Below, in pieces: positions 1 to 6,629 of a stretch of DNA of 6,629 bases. The DNA lies in the NCBI GenBank assembly GCA_025352585.1, contig JANXTD010000935.1, positions 1 to 6,629 of the forward strand, given 5' to 3'. Both the position numbers and the translations under genes were made by a program. Source of the stretch: Fimbriiglobus sp. (lineage in GTDB: Bacteria > Planctomycetota > Planctomycetia > Gemmatales > Gemmataceae). How positions within the stretch are numbered: the stretch's first letter is position 1; each line of letters begins with the position of its first letter. Below the pieces are notes generated by a model. That model did not search any database and was not told where the DNA came from. It saw only the letters and a list, made by a program, of their open reading frames with translations.

Positions 1-1051
1 CATGCAGACGCCCGGCGTCGCGCAGTGCCTCAAGCTGATTAGCCGCAAGGGTTGCGAGAAGATCGTCCGCATCGCCTTCGAGTTCGCCCGCAGCGAGGGC
101 CGCAAGTCGGTCGCGTGTGCGACCAAGTCGAACATCATGAAGATGACCGAGGGCACCCTGAAGCGCACCTTCGAGGAGGTGGCGAAGGAGTACCCGGACA
201 TCCAGAGCTGGCACGTCATCATCGACAACTGTTGCCACCAACTCGTCAAGAAGCCGGAGCAGTTCGACGTGATCGTCACGACGAACATGAACGGCGACAT
301 TATGAGTGACCTGACCTCGGCGCTGGTGGGCGGGCTGGGCTTCGCGCCGTCGGCCAACCTCGGCAGCGAGGTCGCCATCTTCGAGGCGGTCCACGGCAGC
401 GCCCCGAAGTACGCCGGCAAGAACGTCATCAACCCCACGGCGGTACTCGGCTCGGCGATCCTGATGCTGCGGCACCTCGACGAGTTCGACGCCGCGGTCG
501 CCATCGAGAACGCGTTGATGGTGACGATGGAGGAGGGCAAAGTCCCCACCGGCGACGTGGTCGGCTACGACAGCCCCAAGGCGGCGAAGACGACCGACTT
601 CGCCGCGGAGGTCATCAAGAACCTGGGCCGCAAGAGCACGACCTACAAGGTGCGCGAGTACAAGCCCTTGAAGATGCCGACCGTGCCGAAGGCGGCCGAC
701 CCGGTGGTGGCGAAGTCGCGCCGCGTCGTCGGCTTCGACCTGTTCGTCGAGAGCACCGACCACCCGACGAAACTCGGCCCGGTGCTCGCGGCGGCGGTCG
801 AGGGCAGCCCGGTGAAGCTCAAGATGATCTCGAACCGCGGCACGCAAATCTACCCGGACAAGGGCACGACGATCGACTGCACCGACGCCAGCCAGTGCCG
901 CTTCCTGCTGCGTGACGCGGGCGAGTTGGCCGACGCGACGATCTTCGAGTTACTGCCGAAGTTGGCGGCGGTGGCGAAGTGGGCGCACGTCGAGAAGCTG
1001 CAAGAGTTCGACGGCCAGCCGAGCTTCACGAAGGCCCAAGGCGAAGACTAA
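1..1051 (+). CDS. icd: NADP-dependent isocitrate dehydrogenase, Thermus-type with C-terminal extension (5' partial)
   Basis: This enzyme oxidatively decarboxylates isocitrate to 2-oxoglutarate in the TCA cycle, in the cytoplasm. The frame is open to the left edge; 349 residues are visible from base 2. Residue 1 (Met) is probably internal, because the family keeps a substrate-binding N-terminal part that is missing here. Visible features are TKSNIMK (41-47), whose Lys42 matches the catalytic lysine; Asp75; the dehydrogenase signature NMNGDIMSDL (95-104) with metal ligands Asp99 and Asp103; and the cofactor loop HGSAPKYAGKNVINP (131-145). Lys136-Tyr137 in that loop is the pair linked to NADP preference in the E. 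coli enzyme. The ~140 residues after about 210, ending EKLQEFDGQPSFTKAQGED, closely resemble the extra C-terminal domain of the ~496-residue Thermus thermophilus enzyme and are absent from E. coli Icd. About 145 residues are therefore missing at the left. The stop is TAA at 1049-1051. The family call is very secure; the cofactor preference is inferred. Confidence 0.95.
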   Translation, partial: MQTPGVAQCLKLISRKGCEKIVRIAFEFARSEGRKSVACATKSNIMKMTEGTLKRTFEEVAKEYPDIQSWHVIIDNCCHQLVKKPEQFDVIVTTNMNGDIMSDLTSALVGGLGFAPSANLGSEVAIFEAVHGSAPKYAGKNVINPTAVLGSAILMLRHLDEFDAAVAIENALMVTMEEGKVPTGDVVGYDSPKAAKTTDFAAEVIKNLGRKSTTYKVREYKPLKMPTVPKAADPVVAKSRRVVGFDLFVESTDHPTKLGPVLAAAVEGSPVKLKMISNRGTQIYPDKGTTIDCTDASQCRFLLRDAGELADATIFELLPKLAAVAKWAHVEKLQEFDGQPSFTKAQGED

Positions 1052-1076
1052 AAGCTCCGCATTTGCCCCGCCCTCG

Positions 1077-1109
1077 AACGCGCCCTACGCTTCCCGCGTC
1101 GGCGCGGTT
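1077..1109 (+). terminator. Possible stem-loop after isocitrate dehydrogenase
   Basis: An outer stem pairs AACGCGCC (1077-1084) with GGCGCGGTT (1101-1109), with one bulged G. An inner stem pairs ACGC (1087-1090) with GCGT (1096-1099) around a five-base loop. It begins 25 bases after the icd stop and ends 20 bases before the next start codon. No T-run follows, so intrinsic termination is doubtful. It could instead be a weak attenuator, or a chance structure in GC-rich DNA. Confidence 0.3.
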
Positions 1110-1129
1110 GTGTACTCGGGGGGCGGGCC

Positions 1130-1720
1130 ATGCTGGTCGAATTGACGCGGGCGGAGGCGAACCGCGCGGAGCGGCACTACGCTTTCGAGCAGGTCGGCCT
1201 CAACACGCCCCGCGGCCAGATCGTCCGACAACTCGTCGAGAACGGCCTCGACCCGGCCAGGTCCAAGGAGCTGGTCGCCGAGGCCGACGTCGTGCGGATC
1301 GACGTGCTCCAGGACAAGGCGAGCCGCAAAGTGTTGTACGGCCTGCTCTCGTTCGCCGCCGGTGCCGGACTGTCGATCTTCTCGTACGACAACTCGACCC
1401 GGTCCGGCTCCGGCTCCTCCACGGTCTTCTGGGGGCTGCTCCTCGTCGGCGGCGTCCAGGGCCTGTCCGGGTTCATCGACACGATTCGCTACAGCGCCCA
1501 GCGCGGCCGGACGGAGACGCGCAGCTTCACCGACAAAGTCGTCTTCCGCACCTTGTTGGTCTGCGTGGCTGGTGGGGCGGTTTGCGGGGTCGCGGCCGGC
1601 AAGACCGCGGGCGGGATGCTGTTCGCGCTCATCGTCTATCTGCCTCTCGGCGTGCTGGTGTCCCTCCCGGCGGGCCTGGCCGTCGCGGGCTTGCTGTCAC
1701 TCTTGCGCGGCCGGGCGTAG
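1130..1720 (+). CDS. Small integral membrane protein of unknown function
   Basis: I do not recognise this family. The 196-residue protein has a charged, helical, presumably cytoplasmic N-terminal part (1-66) that includes RQLVENGLDPARSKELVAEAD. Hydrophobic segments follow at about 68-85, 98-117, 137-157 and 162-193; the last is long enough for a hairpin of two helices, giving four or five membrane passes. A polar Ser/Gly-rich loop (88-98) joins the first two, and a basic loop (120-136, with several Arg) joins the second and third, which suggests that loop faces the cytoplasm. There is no signal peptide. The ATG at 1130 is preceded by a G-run (1118-1123) at 6-base spacing, which supports this start. 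The gene lies 78 bases after icd on the same strand and could be read through from it, but no functional link is evident. The stop is TAG, ten bases from the convergent amidotransferase stop. The coding call is good; the function is unknown. Confidence 0.75.
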   Translation: MLVELTRAEANRAERHYAFEQVGLNTPRGQIVRQLVENGLDPARSKELVAEADVVRIDVLQDKASRKVLYGLLSFAAGAGLSIFSYDNSTRSGSGSSTVFWGLLLVGGVQGLSGFIDTIRYSAQRGRTETRSFTDKVVFRTLLVCVAGGAVCGVAAGKTAGGMLFALIVYLPLGVLVSLPAGLAVAGLLSLLRGRA

Positions 1721-1730
1721 GGCGGCGCGC

Positions 1731-2311
<581 letters not shown>

Positions 2312-2315
<4 letters not shown>

Positions 2316-2599
2316 GATTGCCGCGTGGGGTGCGTTTGGGCGCTGTTGGCCGTGGGGTCGTACTTCAATTTGTCGGCTTCAGCAGTCACTTCGTCCAGGA
2401 CGCGCTCGAAATCGGCCACGTCGTACCAGCAGCCATCGCCGAAATCGACGAGCGCCTTGCCGTTGAAGTTGACCGTGACGACGCGGCCGACCTTGCCGGC
2501 GAACCGCGCTAACACGGGGACGCCGGGCTTGGCCGTGACGAGGCGATCCGTCCACAACAGCTTGAGCGCGTCGACGGCCGCTTTCTCGGGGAAGGCCAC
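2312..2599 (-). CDS. Conserved small protein, SH3/KOW-like barrel suspected
   Basis: This 95-residue soluble protein has no function I can name. An N-terminal helix (6-18, DALKLLW) is followed by a likely small beta-barrel at 20-62. Its core VLARFAGKVGRVVTVN (29-44) and ALVDFGDGCWYDV (49-61) resembles SH3/KOW-type folds, with Gly-rich turns and an aromatic-acidic end (CWYDV). A charged helix (62-79) and a polar, probably disordered tail (80-95) complete it. From memory, similar short proteins with a RFAG...VNxNGxALVxFD...WYD pattern occur in Planctomycetes, unassigned. The start is GTG at 2597-2599, chosen because GGGGGTGAT lies 6 bases upstream and because the frame is closed just above by the epimerase stop. 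The gene sits 6 bases after that stop and overlaps trpG by 4 bases. This tight packing suggests coupled expression. The coding call is good; the fold is inference. Confidence 0.75.
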
Positions 2600-2604
2600 G
2601 GTGA

Positions 2605-2613
2605 ATCACCCCC
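2605..2613 (-). promoter_or_regulatory. Ribosome binding site overlapping the preceding stop codon
   Basis: On the minus strand, GGGGGTGAT at 2613-2605 differs by one base from the anti-16S complement GGAGGTGAT. It ends six to seven bases before the GTG start of the 95-residue gene. Its TGA (2608-2606) is also the stop codon of the epimerase gene. This decides the GTG start and implies reinitiation by ribosomes finishing the upstream gene. Confidence 0.65.
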
Positions 2614-3598
2614 GGAAGGCGTGCCGGCCGGCGGTCGGCGGGTCGAAGTCGAGTTGCCTCGCGAAGCGGGCGGCCTCGGCGGCCCCGTACTCGCGGTCCA
2701 TGCCGGGGTCGTGCCAATCGACCGCAAGTGGGCCGTCGTAGCCGATCTCGTTGAGGCAGCGGATGATCGCCTCCCAGTCGATGCCGCCGCGGCCGGGGCT
2801 GCGGTACTGCCACCCCCGCCGCGCGTCCCCGCTCGGCCAGTACCCCGACAGTAGCCCGGCGCGGCCGTCGAGGCTCAGCACGGCGTCCTTGAGGTGGACG
2901 TGGTAGATGCGGTCGGCGAAGCGGCGCAGGAACGCCACGGGGTCGATGCCCTGCCAGTGCAGGTGGCTCGGGTCGAACAGGATGCCGAACTCCTCGCGGG
3001 CGTTCAGCACGTCCAACACGACTTCGGTCGAGTACAGGTCGAAGGCGAGTTGCCCCGGATGGACCTCACACGCGAAGCGGACCCCGCAGTCCCGTGCGGC
3101 GTCGAGGATCGGGTTCCACTGCGTGGCGAAGGCTTTCAGCGCGTCGGCGATCATGCCCGGCTTGGGCGCGGGGTAGCCCGACGTGTAGGCCCAGACCGGC
3201 GAGCCGGTGAAGCCGCTGACGACGTTCGCGCCTAGCTTCTCGGCGAGGCGAAAGGTCGCGCGCAACTCCTCGGCGGCGCGGTGCGACACGCCGTCGGGCC
3301 GGCCGTCGCCCCAGACGTAGTCGGGCACCAGGGCCTCGTGGCGGGCATCGACGGCGTCGGAAATCGCCTGGCTGACCTTGTGCGCGGCGACGACGGGGAC
3401 TTGCAGGTCGTGGCGGGCGAGCAGTTCGAGTCGGCCGGCGGGGTAGCCCGACTCGGCGAGGCCGAGTTGCACTTCGAGGTGGTCGCCCCAGCAGCAGAGT
3501 TCCAGCCCCTGGTAGCCCCAGTCGCTGGCCTTGCCGGCGAGCGCGTCGAGCGGCACGTCGGCCCAAGGCCCGGTGAACAGCAGGATCGGTCGTGGCAT
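2606..3598 (-). CDS. Sugar phosphate isomerase/epimerase-like TIM-barrel protein
   Basis: This 330-residue protein belongs to the xylose-isomerase-like TIM-barrel superfamily (AP endonuclease 2/IolE-like fold). Members isomerise, epimerise or dehydrate sugars and cyclitols using a bound divalent metal. Visible motifs are GYQGLELCCWGDH (28-40), FACEVHPGQ (175-183) with the probable metal ligand Glu178, LFDPSHL (207-213) with Asp209 and His212, and YHVHLKD (232-238) with His233 or His235. Also seen are GRGGIDWEAIIRCL (269-282), typical of this group, and AVDWHDPGMDREYG (292-305), where the last metal ligand is expected. As I recall, relatives have Glu-Trp-Glu-Asp there; this copy has Asp-Trp-His-Asp. 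No signal peptide is seen, so it is presumably cytoplasmic. The ATG at 3598 follows only a weak GGGAA (3605-3609), directly beside a long inverted repeat. It is first of a tightly packed trio with the 95-residue gene and trpG. The substrate cannot be told from sequence. Confidence 0.87.
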   Translation of the reverse strand: MPRPILLFTGPWADVPLDALAGKASDWGYQGLELCCWGDHLEVQLGLAESGYPAGRLELLARHDLQVPVVAAHKVSQAISDAVDARHEALVPDYVWGDGRPDGVSHRAAEELRATFRLAEKLGANVVSGFTGSPVWAYTSGYPAPKPGMIADALKAFATQWNPILDAARDCGVRFACEVHPGQLAFDLYSTEVVLDVLNAREEFGILFDPSHLHWQGIDPVAFLRRFADRIYHVHLKDAVLSLDGRAGLLSGYWPSGDARRGWQYRSPGRGGIDWEAIIRCLNEIGYDGPLAVDWHDPGMDREYGAAEAARFARQLDFDPPTAGRHAFRG

Positions 3599-3609
3599 GG
3601 CAAATTCCC

Positions 3610-3704
3610 GGCGAGCGGGGGACGAAAGTCCCCCGAGTCATCCCCACGGGGAGGGCGGTTCACCACGTCGGGGAGTCTCGGGCGACTTTCGTCCCCCGCT
3701 CGCC
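3610..3704. repeat. Long intergenic inverted repeat (REP/MITE-like) with nested hairpins
   Basis: The 21-base arms at 3610-3630 and 3684-3704 are perfect reverse complements. After one mismatched pair (3631/3683), pairing resumes with CCCGAG (3632-3637) against CTCGGG (3677-3682), then TCCCC (3641-3645) against GGGGA (3670-3674). Each half can also fold alone. CGGGGGAC (3616-3623) pairs perfectly with GTCCCCCG (3628-3635) around a GAAA loop. The other half, 3679-3698, has one mismatch around TTTC. The element fills nearly all of the 112-base gap between two same-strand genes, starting 6 bases past one stop and ending 11 bases before the next ATG. No T-run follows the stem on either strand, and no target-site duplication is obvious. 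It may be a non-autonomous repeat, an attenuator or an RNA-processing site. Confidence 0.8.
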
Positions 3705-3710
3705 ACCGAA

Positions 3711-5363
3711 CTAGTCGTTCTTCGGGTCGATGTCCATCGGCACGCCGCCGTCGTGGGCGACGCTGGCCGGCACCGCGGGCGTCGCCACGACCGGGGGCAC
3801 CACCGGCGGCACCATCGGCAGCGAGGTCGCCGCCGCGTGGGCGGGCGCGGCCGGCGGGGGCGGCGACAGCGGGGCGGGGGTCGGCAGCGGCTCCTCGACG
3901 TAAATCTCGTCCACGTCGAGTTCGTCCACCTTCTTGCGCATCAGCAGGTAGATCATCGTCGAGGCCGACCAGAAGTACGAGTAGCTGAAGCCGACGATGA
4001 ACAGCGCGAACGCCGACAGCCAGAAGGTCGCCAGGCCCGCGCCGATCTTCTCGGTCACCAGCAGCCGGCCGCGGTACTGGTCGGCGGCCGGCTTGTTCGC
4101 GTCCTCCAGCCGGCGGGTGACGCGGCCGCTCAGGGCGTCGGTCGTGGTGACTTCGCGCTGCTCGATCGGGCCGCCCTTGAGGAAGAGTTGCTTCCAGCCG
4201 AAGGTCTCCGGCGCGTACAGGAACAGGTAGTCCGGCTCGCGGTGGGTGTACTCCGAGAGCGGGGCCTGCGACACGGCCCACTTGCCCATGTAGACGCTCA
4301 GCGAGCCGGCGAAGATCACGAAGAAGGTCACGACCGCGCCGTAGAAGATCGACACCAGCGAGTACCACAGGAAGTTCCACGGGGCCTGGAACACGTAGTT
4401 GTAGGTCCGGCTCAGGGCGTCGAACATGTCGGTGCCGTCCACGCTCAGGGTCGTGTACATCAGCGGGTAGCCGACCAGGCCGATGAGCAGCACCACCATG
4501 ACCGCCCCGCCCAAAACCACCAGCGGCAGGCCGAGGCCGTAGAGCACCACGTCGCCGACCAGCGGGATCAGGGCGACGAAGGCGAAGGCCATCATCACCA
4601 GCGTGACCACGCCGATGACCGCGACCGGCACCAGCGGCGTCAGGACGTAGTCCTTGTAGCGCGAGACGACGTAACTGATCGCCTCGCCGAGGCTGGTTCG
4701 GGTCTTGCCGGTGAAGTTGACCGCGGCCAGGCGGGTGATCACGCCGCCGAAGAAGGCCCAGGTCACCACGCTCCAGAGCAGGCAGAGGAACAGGTAGAGT
4801 CGCGTCAGCCGCGAGGCGTCGGGGTCGAGGAGTTTGACGACCGGCACGAGCAGCTTGACGAGCGGCTCGACGAGGACCGGCACAGTGCCGCTGAGGAACT
4901 CGCTGAAGGTCTTGCGCAGTTCGGTCGGCTCGCCGCCGGCGAGCGCGGTGAGGAAGTAGTAGGGGTTGGGGCCGCGGTACTCGTCCCAGGGCAGGGTCCT
5001 CAGGCGGCCGCCGGGGCCGGCGAGGGCGTCGAGGGTCTTCCACTGCTCGAGGTCGCGGCCGTAGAGCCGGGTGGCCTCGAAGTCGTAGTCGGCCTCGGTG
5101 TAGTCGAGGCCGTCGGGCCGCTTGTCGCCCAGGCTAGCGCGGACGACGGCGCTGCCGTAGCGGGCCTGGTCGCCGCGCTGGGGGGCGTCGGTCGCGAAGG
5201 CCTTCGACAGGGCGTACCATCCGAGCGACATCACAAGGATGCCGGCGGCCGCGACGAGCAGCTTCCGCGGGTCGATCGCCACCTGGAAGGTGCGGAAGAT
5301 CTCCGTCCACAGGAAGGCTTTGCGGAAGCTGAACGCCTGAACGTCGGGTGGGCCAGCGGCCAT
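3711..5363 (-). CDS. Multi-pass membrane protein of unknown function with proline-rich tail
   Basis: I do not recognise this 550-residue protein. It has an N-terminal membrane segment at 34-54, then a polar, presumably extracytoplasmic region (57-158). Hydrophobic blocks follow at about 188-208, 240-270, 272-305 and 330-360, with two long ones probably holding two helices each. A second polar domain (361-436) leads to a last membrane span at 439-475, then an acidic stretch ELDVDEIYVEE (481-491) and a disordered tail (492-540) rich in Pro, Ala and Val. The SLGEAISYV and DGTDMFDALSRTYNYVF stretches between membrane blocks look like amphipathic cytoplasmic coupling segments, but that is a guess. 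The ATG at 5363 is preferred because AGGGGA (5371-5376) stands 7 bases upstream. An ATG 30 codons further up is in frame but gives a poor, Cys/Pro-rich leader. The stop is TAG. It may be cotranscribed with the downstream epimerase. No enzyme motif is evident. Confidence 0.8.
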   Translation of the reverse strand: MAAGPPDVQAFSFRKAFLWTEIFRTFQVAIDPRKLLVAAAGILVMSLGWYALSKAFATDAPQRGDQARYGSAVVRASLGDKRPDGLDYTEADYDFEATRLYGRDLEQWKTLDALAGPGGRLRTLPWDEYRGPNPYYFLTALAGGEPTELRKTFSEFLSGTVPVLVEPLVKLLVPVVKLLDPDASRLTRLYLFLCLLWSVVTWAFFGGVITRLAAVNFTGKTRTSLGEAISYVVSRYKDYVLTPLVPVAVIGVVTLVMMAFAFVALIPLVGDVVLYGLGLPLVVLGGAVMVVLLIGLVGYPLMYTTLSVDGTDMFDALSRTYNYVFQAPWNFLWYSLVSIFYGAVVTFFVIFAGSLSVYMGKWAVSQAPLSEYTHREPDYLFLYAPETFGWKQLFLKGGPIEQREVTTTDALSGRVTRRLEDANKPAADQYRGRLLVTEKIGAGLATFWLSAFALFIVGFSYSYFWSASTMIYLLMRKKVDELDVDEIYVEEPLPTPAPLSPPPPAAPAHAAATSLPMVPPVVPPVVATPAVPASVAHDGGVPMDIDPKND

Positions 5364-5407
5364 GCGGAAGTCCCCTGTCGGGAGTTGGAGGGTGGCGTGT
5401 CCGGGGC

Positions 5408-5413
5408 ATGATA
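5408..5413 (-). promoter_or_regulatory. Weak candidate -10 element
   Basis: TATCAT on the minus strand is an isolated AT-rich patch (CATATCAT) in GC-rich DNA, about 45 bases upstream of the membrane-protein ATG. A -35 at 17-base spacing would read CTGTCC, only half matching TTGACA. It is tentative. Confidence 0.22.
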
Positions 5414-5570
5414 TGGCCGCGGTGCCGGGGGGACAGGCGAGTTTGGCCGCCACGAAGTCGGCCGCCCCCGCGCCACTCCAGGAGAGGGGCGCGCGGGCGG
5501 CGGAGTCTGCGGACGGGGGATGGTTCCGACGCGGGGCGGTTCGGCAGGGTCGTCCCCGGACGGGAACACC

Positions 5571-5609
5571 GTCGTCGGCTCCGGCCGGGGTCAGCCCCGG
5601 CCCGACGAC
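5571..5609 (-). terminator. GC-rich hairpin downstream of the barrel gene
   Basis: GTCGTCGG (5571-5578) pairs with CCGACGAC (5602-5609). Inside it, GCCGGGG (5584-5590) pairs with CCCCGGC (5595-5601) around a TCAG loop, leaving a five-base bulge on one side. It begins 10 bases past the barrel-gene stop in that gene's direction. There is no T-run after it, so it is either a GC-rich terminator without a U-tract or a transcript-protecting 3' stem. Confidence 0.5.
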
Positions 5610-5619
5610 TCGGCCCCGG

Positions 5620-6629
5620 TTAGAAGAAGATGCCGAGGCCGACGTTCACGCCGTGGTAGATCCGCAGGAACTGCGTCCCGTAGGCCGGGTCCACCGAACT
5701 GTAGTTGAAGCCGATCGGCTCCTGCATGTACTTGGTGTTGAAGTACGTCATGGCGCTGTAGCCGACGCGCATCTGCACGCCCTCGATGGGGTACCACATC
5801 AGGTTCAGGCTCGCGTTCAAGTTGGGGATCACCTCGAACTCGTTGCGGCTCAGCTTGTTCTGGATCGCGTTCGGGTAGCGGTCGCCCAGCTTGTACTTGG
5901 CCCGCTCCTTGGCGATGCCCAGCAGCAGCGCGGCGGTCGTGTCGAGGCTCACCGAGAGCGACTTGCCGATGTAGGCCTCGTGGCCGCAGCCGATGAAGGG
6001 GCCGTAAGCCCGCTGCGACAGCGTGTTGTTGTAGTTGGCCACGTCCTGAGGCCCGGCCACGCCGTCGGCCCCGAAGCTGACGGTGCGCCACTTCAGCCGC
6101 TCCATGAGCATGGCGTAGCGGCCCCCGGCCAGGCCGTAGATGCGCGACGTCTCGCTCTGGAACAGCGGCATGCGGACGCCGAGTTCGGCCTGGTTGAACC
6201 AGGAGTCGAACTGGATGTCCATGACCCCCGCCCCGTTCCAGATGCCGTAGAAGTTGCCGCCGGCGTTCGGGTCGATCGTGCCGTCGGTGCGGAAGTTCTC
6301 CTGCGCGGTCTTGACCCGCGGCCCGGCGTACTGCGGCGGGAAGTTGTAGACGGGGGCGAACAGGAACGAGTCGGCCAGGTCGGGCCGGTTCCGGGCGTAC
6401 GGCGTCGCCAGGGTCGCCCCGGCGTGGTACGACGTGTTGGTCAGGTGCGAGTAGCTGCCGTACACCGAGGTGCCGTCGTCGAACTTGTAGCCCATGCCAA
6501 TCGTGAAGCCGGGCGTCCAGGTGCGGCGGCTGAAGTCGGCCGTACTCAGCGCGACCGTGCCGCTGCCGATGTACGTGCCGGGCCGCGGCGTGCCGTCGGC
6601 GTTCGCGGAGATCAGCCCCCGCGTATCGA
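5620..6629 (-). CDS. Outer-membrane beta-barrel protein, BBP7-like (5' partial)
   Basis: The frame runs open through the right edge. At least 335 residues are visible (to base 6627), starting DTRGLISANADGTPRPGTY. The Met at 6495 is internal, because the upstream codons continue the same repetitive barrel-like sequence. The protein shows many short alternating polar/aromatic strands such as SVYGSYSHL and GVQMRVGYSAMTYFN, split by Gly/Asn/Pro turns, and no helical membrane segments. It ends VNVGLGIFF; a final strand with a terminal Phe is the usual signal for the outer-membrane barrel assembly machinery. A FNYSSVDPAYG stretch before the last strand and the overall pattern recall the Planctomycetes BBP7 family (once DUF1551), for which no function is established. 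The signal peptide would lie off the window. A hairpin follows the TAA stop. The beta-barrel call is strong; the family name is from memory. Confidence 0.72.
   Translation of the reverse strand, partial: DTRGLISANADGTPRPGTYIGSGTVALSTADFSRRTWTPGFTIGMGYKFDDGTSVYGSYSHLTNTSYHAGATLATPYARNRPDLADSFLFAPVYNFPPQYAGPRVKTAQENFRTDGTIDPNAGGNFYGIWNGAGVMDIQFDSWFNQAELGVRMPLFQSETSRIYGLAGGRYAMLMERLKWRTVSFGADGVAGPQDVANYNNTLSQRAYGPFIGCGHEAYIGKSLSVSLDTTAALLLGIAKERAKYKLGDRYPNAIQNKLSRNEFEVIPNLNASLNLMWYPIEGVQMRVGYSAMTYFNTKYMQEPIGFNYSSVDPAYGTQFLRIYHGVNVGLGIFF

Larger units (their letters stand above)
5364..5619. other. Intergenic region between the barrel gene and the 550-residue membrane protein
   Basis: This 256-base stretch is very GC-rich and holds no gene I can support. 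On the minus strand it should contain the end of the barrel-gene transcript, with a strong hairpin at 5571-5609, and the promoter and leader of the membrane-protein gene. The segment 5454-5570 shows short G- and C-runs but no clear element. Confidence 0.6.

Noticed and set aside
3641..3652. Small palindrome TCCCC-AC-GGGGA considered as an operator
   Set aside because: It lies inside the larger inverted repeat and has only a two-base loop. It is better explained as part of that structure.
3232..5043. Minus-strand open frame of 603 codons spanning two genes and the inverted repeat
   Set aside because: It is out of frame with both the membrane protein and the epimerase, is Arg/Pro/Ala-rich, and would run through the palindrome. 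It is a GC-rich shadow frame.
3531..5411. Long plus-strand open frame of 626 codons opposite the 550-residue membrane protein
   Set aside because: Its product is rich in Arg, His, Glu and Gly with no domain pattern, as expected for the antisense frame of a GC-rich gene. The minus-strand frame shows clear membrane segments and a ribosome binding site.
5364..5453. N-terminal extension of the 550-residue protein to an upstream ATG at 5453
   Set aside because: The extra 30 residues are Cys/Pro-rich without a signal-peptide or helix pattern. A good ribosome binding site precedes the inner ATG at 5363, and a possible -10 falls inside the extension.
6493..6495. Met at 6495 as the start of the barrel protein
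   Set aside because: The frame continues without a stop to the window edge with barrel-like sequence, and a start here would lack the signal peptide an outer-membrane protein needs.

Overview
The window is GC-rich DNA that most resembles a planctomycete of the Gemmata/Gemmataceae type. The evidence is a C-terminal BBP7-like outer-membrane barrel fragment, a Thermus-type extended isocitrate dehydrogenase, a xylose-isomerase-like TIM-barrel protein, and a small protein of a family I associate with Planctomycetes. This is inference from protein resemblance, since no rRNA or other marker gene is present.

Layout. On the plus strand, bases 1-1051 carry the 3' part of a decarboxylating isocitrate dehydrogenase gene whose start lies off the left edge. 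It is followed by a short spacer with a possible stem-loop and by a small four-helix membrane protein of unknown function (1130-1720). All other genes are on the minus strand. Read in their own direction from the right edge, they are: a partial outer-membrane beta-barrel gene (5620 to beyond 6629); a GC-rich spacer with a strong hairpin; a 550-residue multi-pass membrane protein (3711-5363); a spacer filled by a long perfect inverted repeat (3610-3704); a sugar phosphate isomerase/epimerase-like protein (2606-3598); a 95-residue protein (2312-2599); and a TrpG/PabA-type glutamine amidotransferase (1731-2315). The last ends 10 bases from the stop of the plus-strand membrane protein, so the two gene sets converge at about 1725.

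How the genes work together. The last three minus-strand genes form a tight translational unit. The epimerase stop codon lies inside the ribosome binding site of the 95-residue gene, and that gene overlaps the amidotransferase start by four bases (ATGA). The amidotransferase should supply ammonia to a chorismate-using synthase (anthranilate or aminodeoxychorismate synthase) encoded elsewhere. The membrane protein may be cotranscribed with them, but the inverted repeat lies between and could act as an attenuator, processing site or inserted repeat. Isocitrate dehydrogenase belongs to the TCA cycle and has no evident link to the other genes.

No defence system, CRISPR array, transposase, tRNA or rRNA was seen. 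Most of the window looks like ordinary chromosomal housekeeping and membrane genes. The points that deserve a second look are the intergenic inverted repeat, the coupled 95-residue/amidotransferase pair, and the uncharacterised 550-residue membrane protein.
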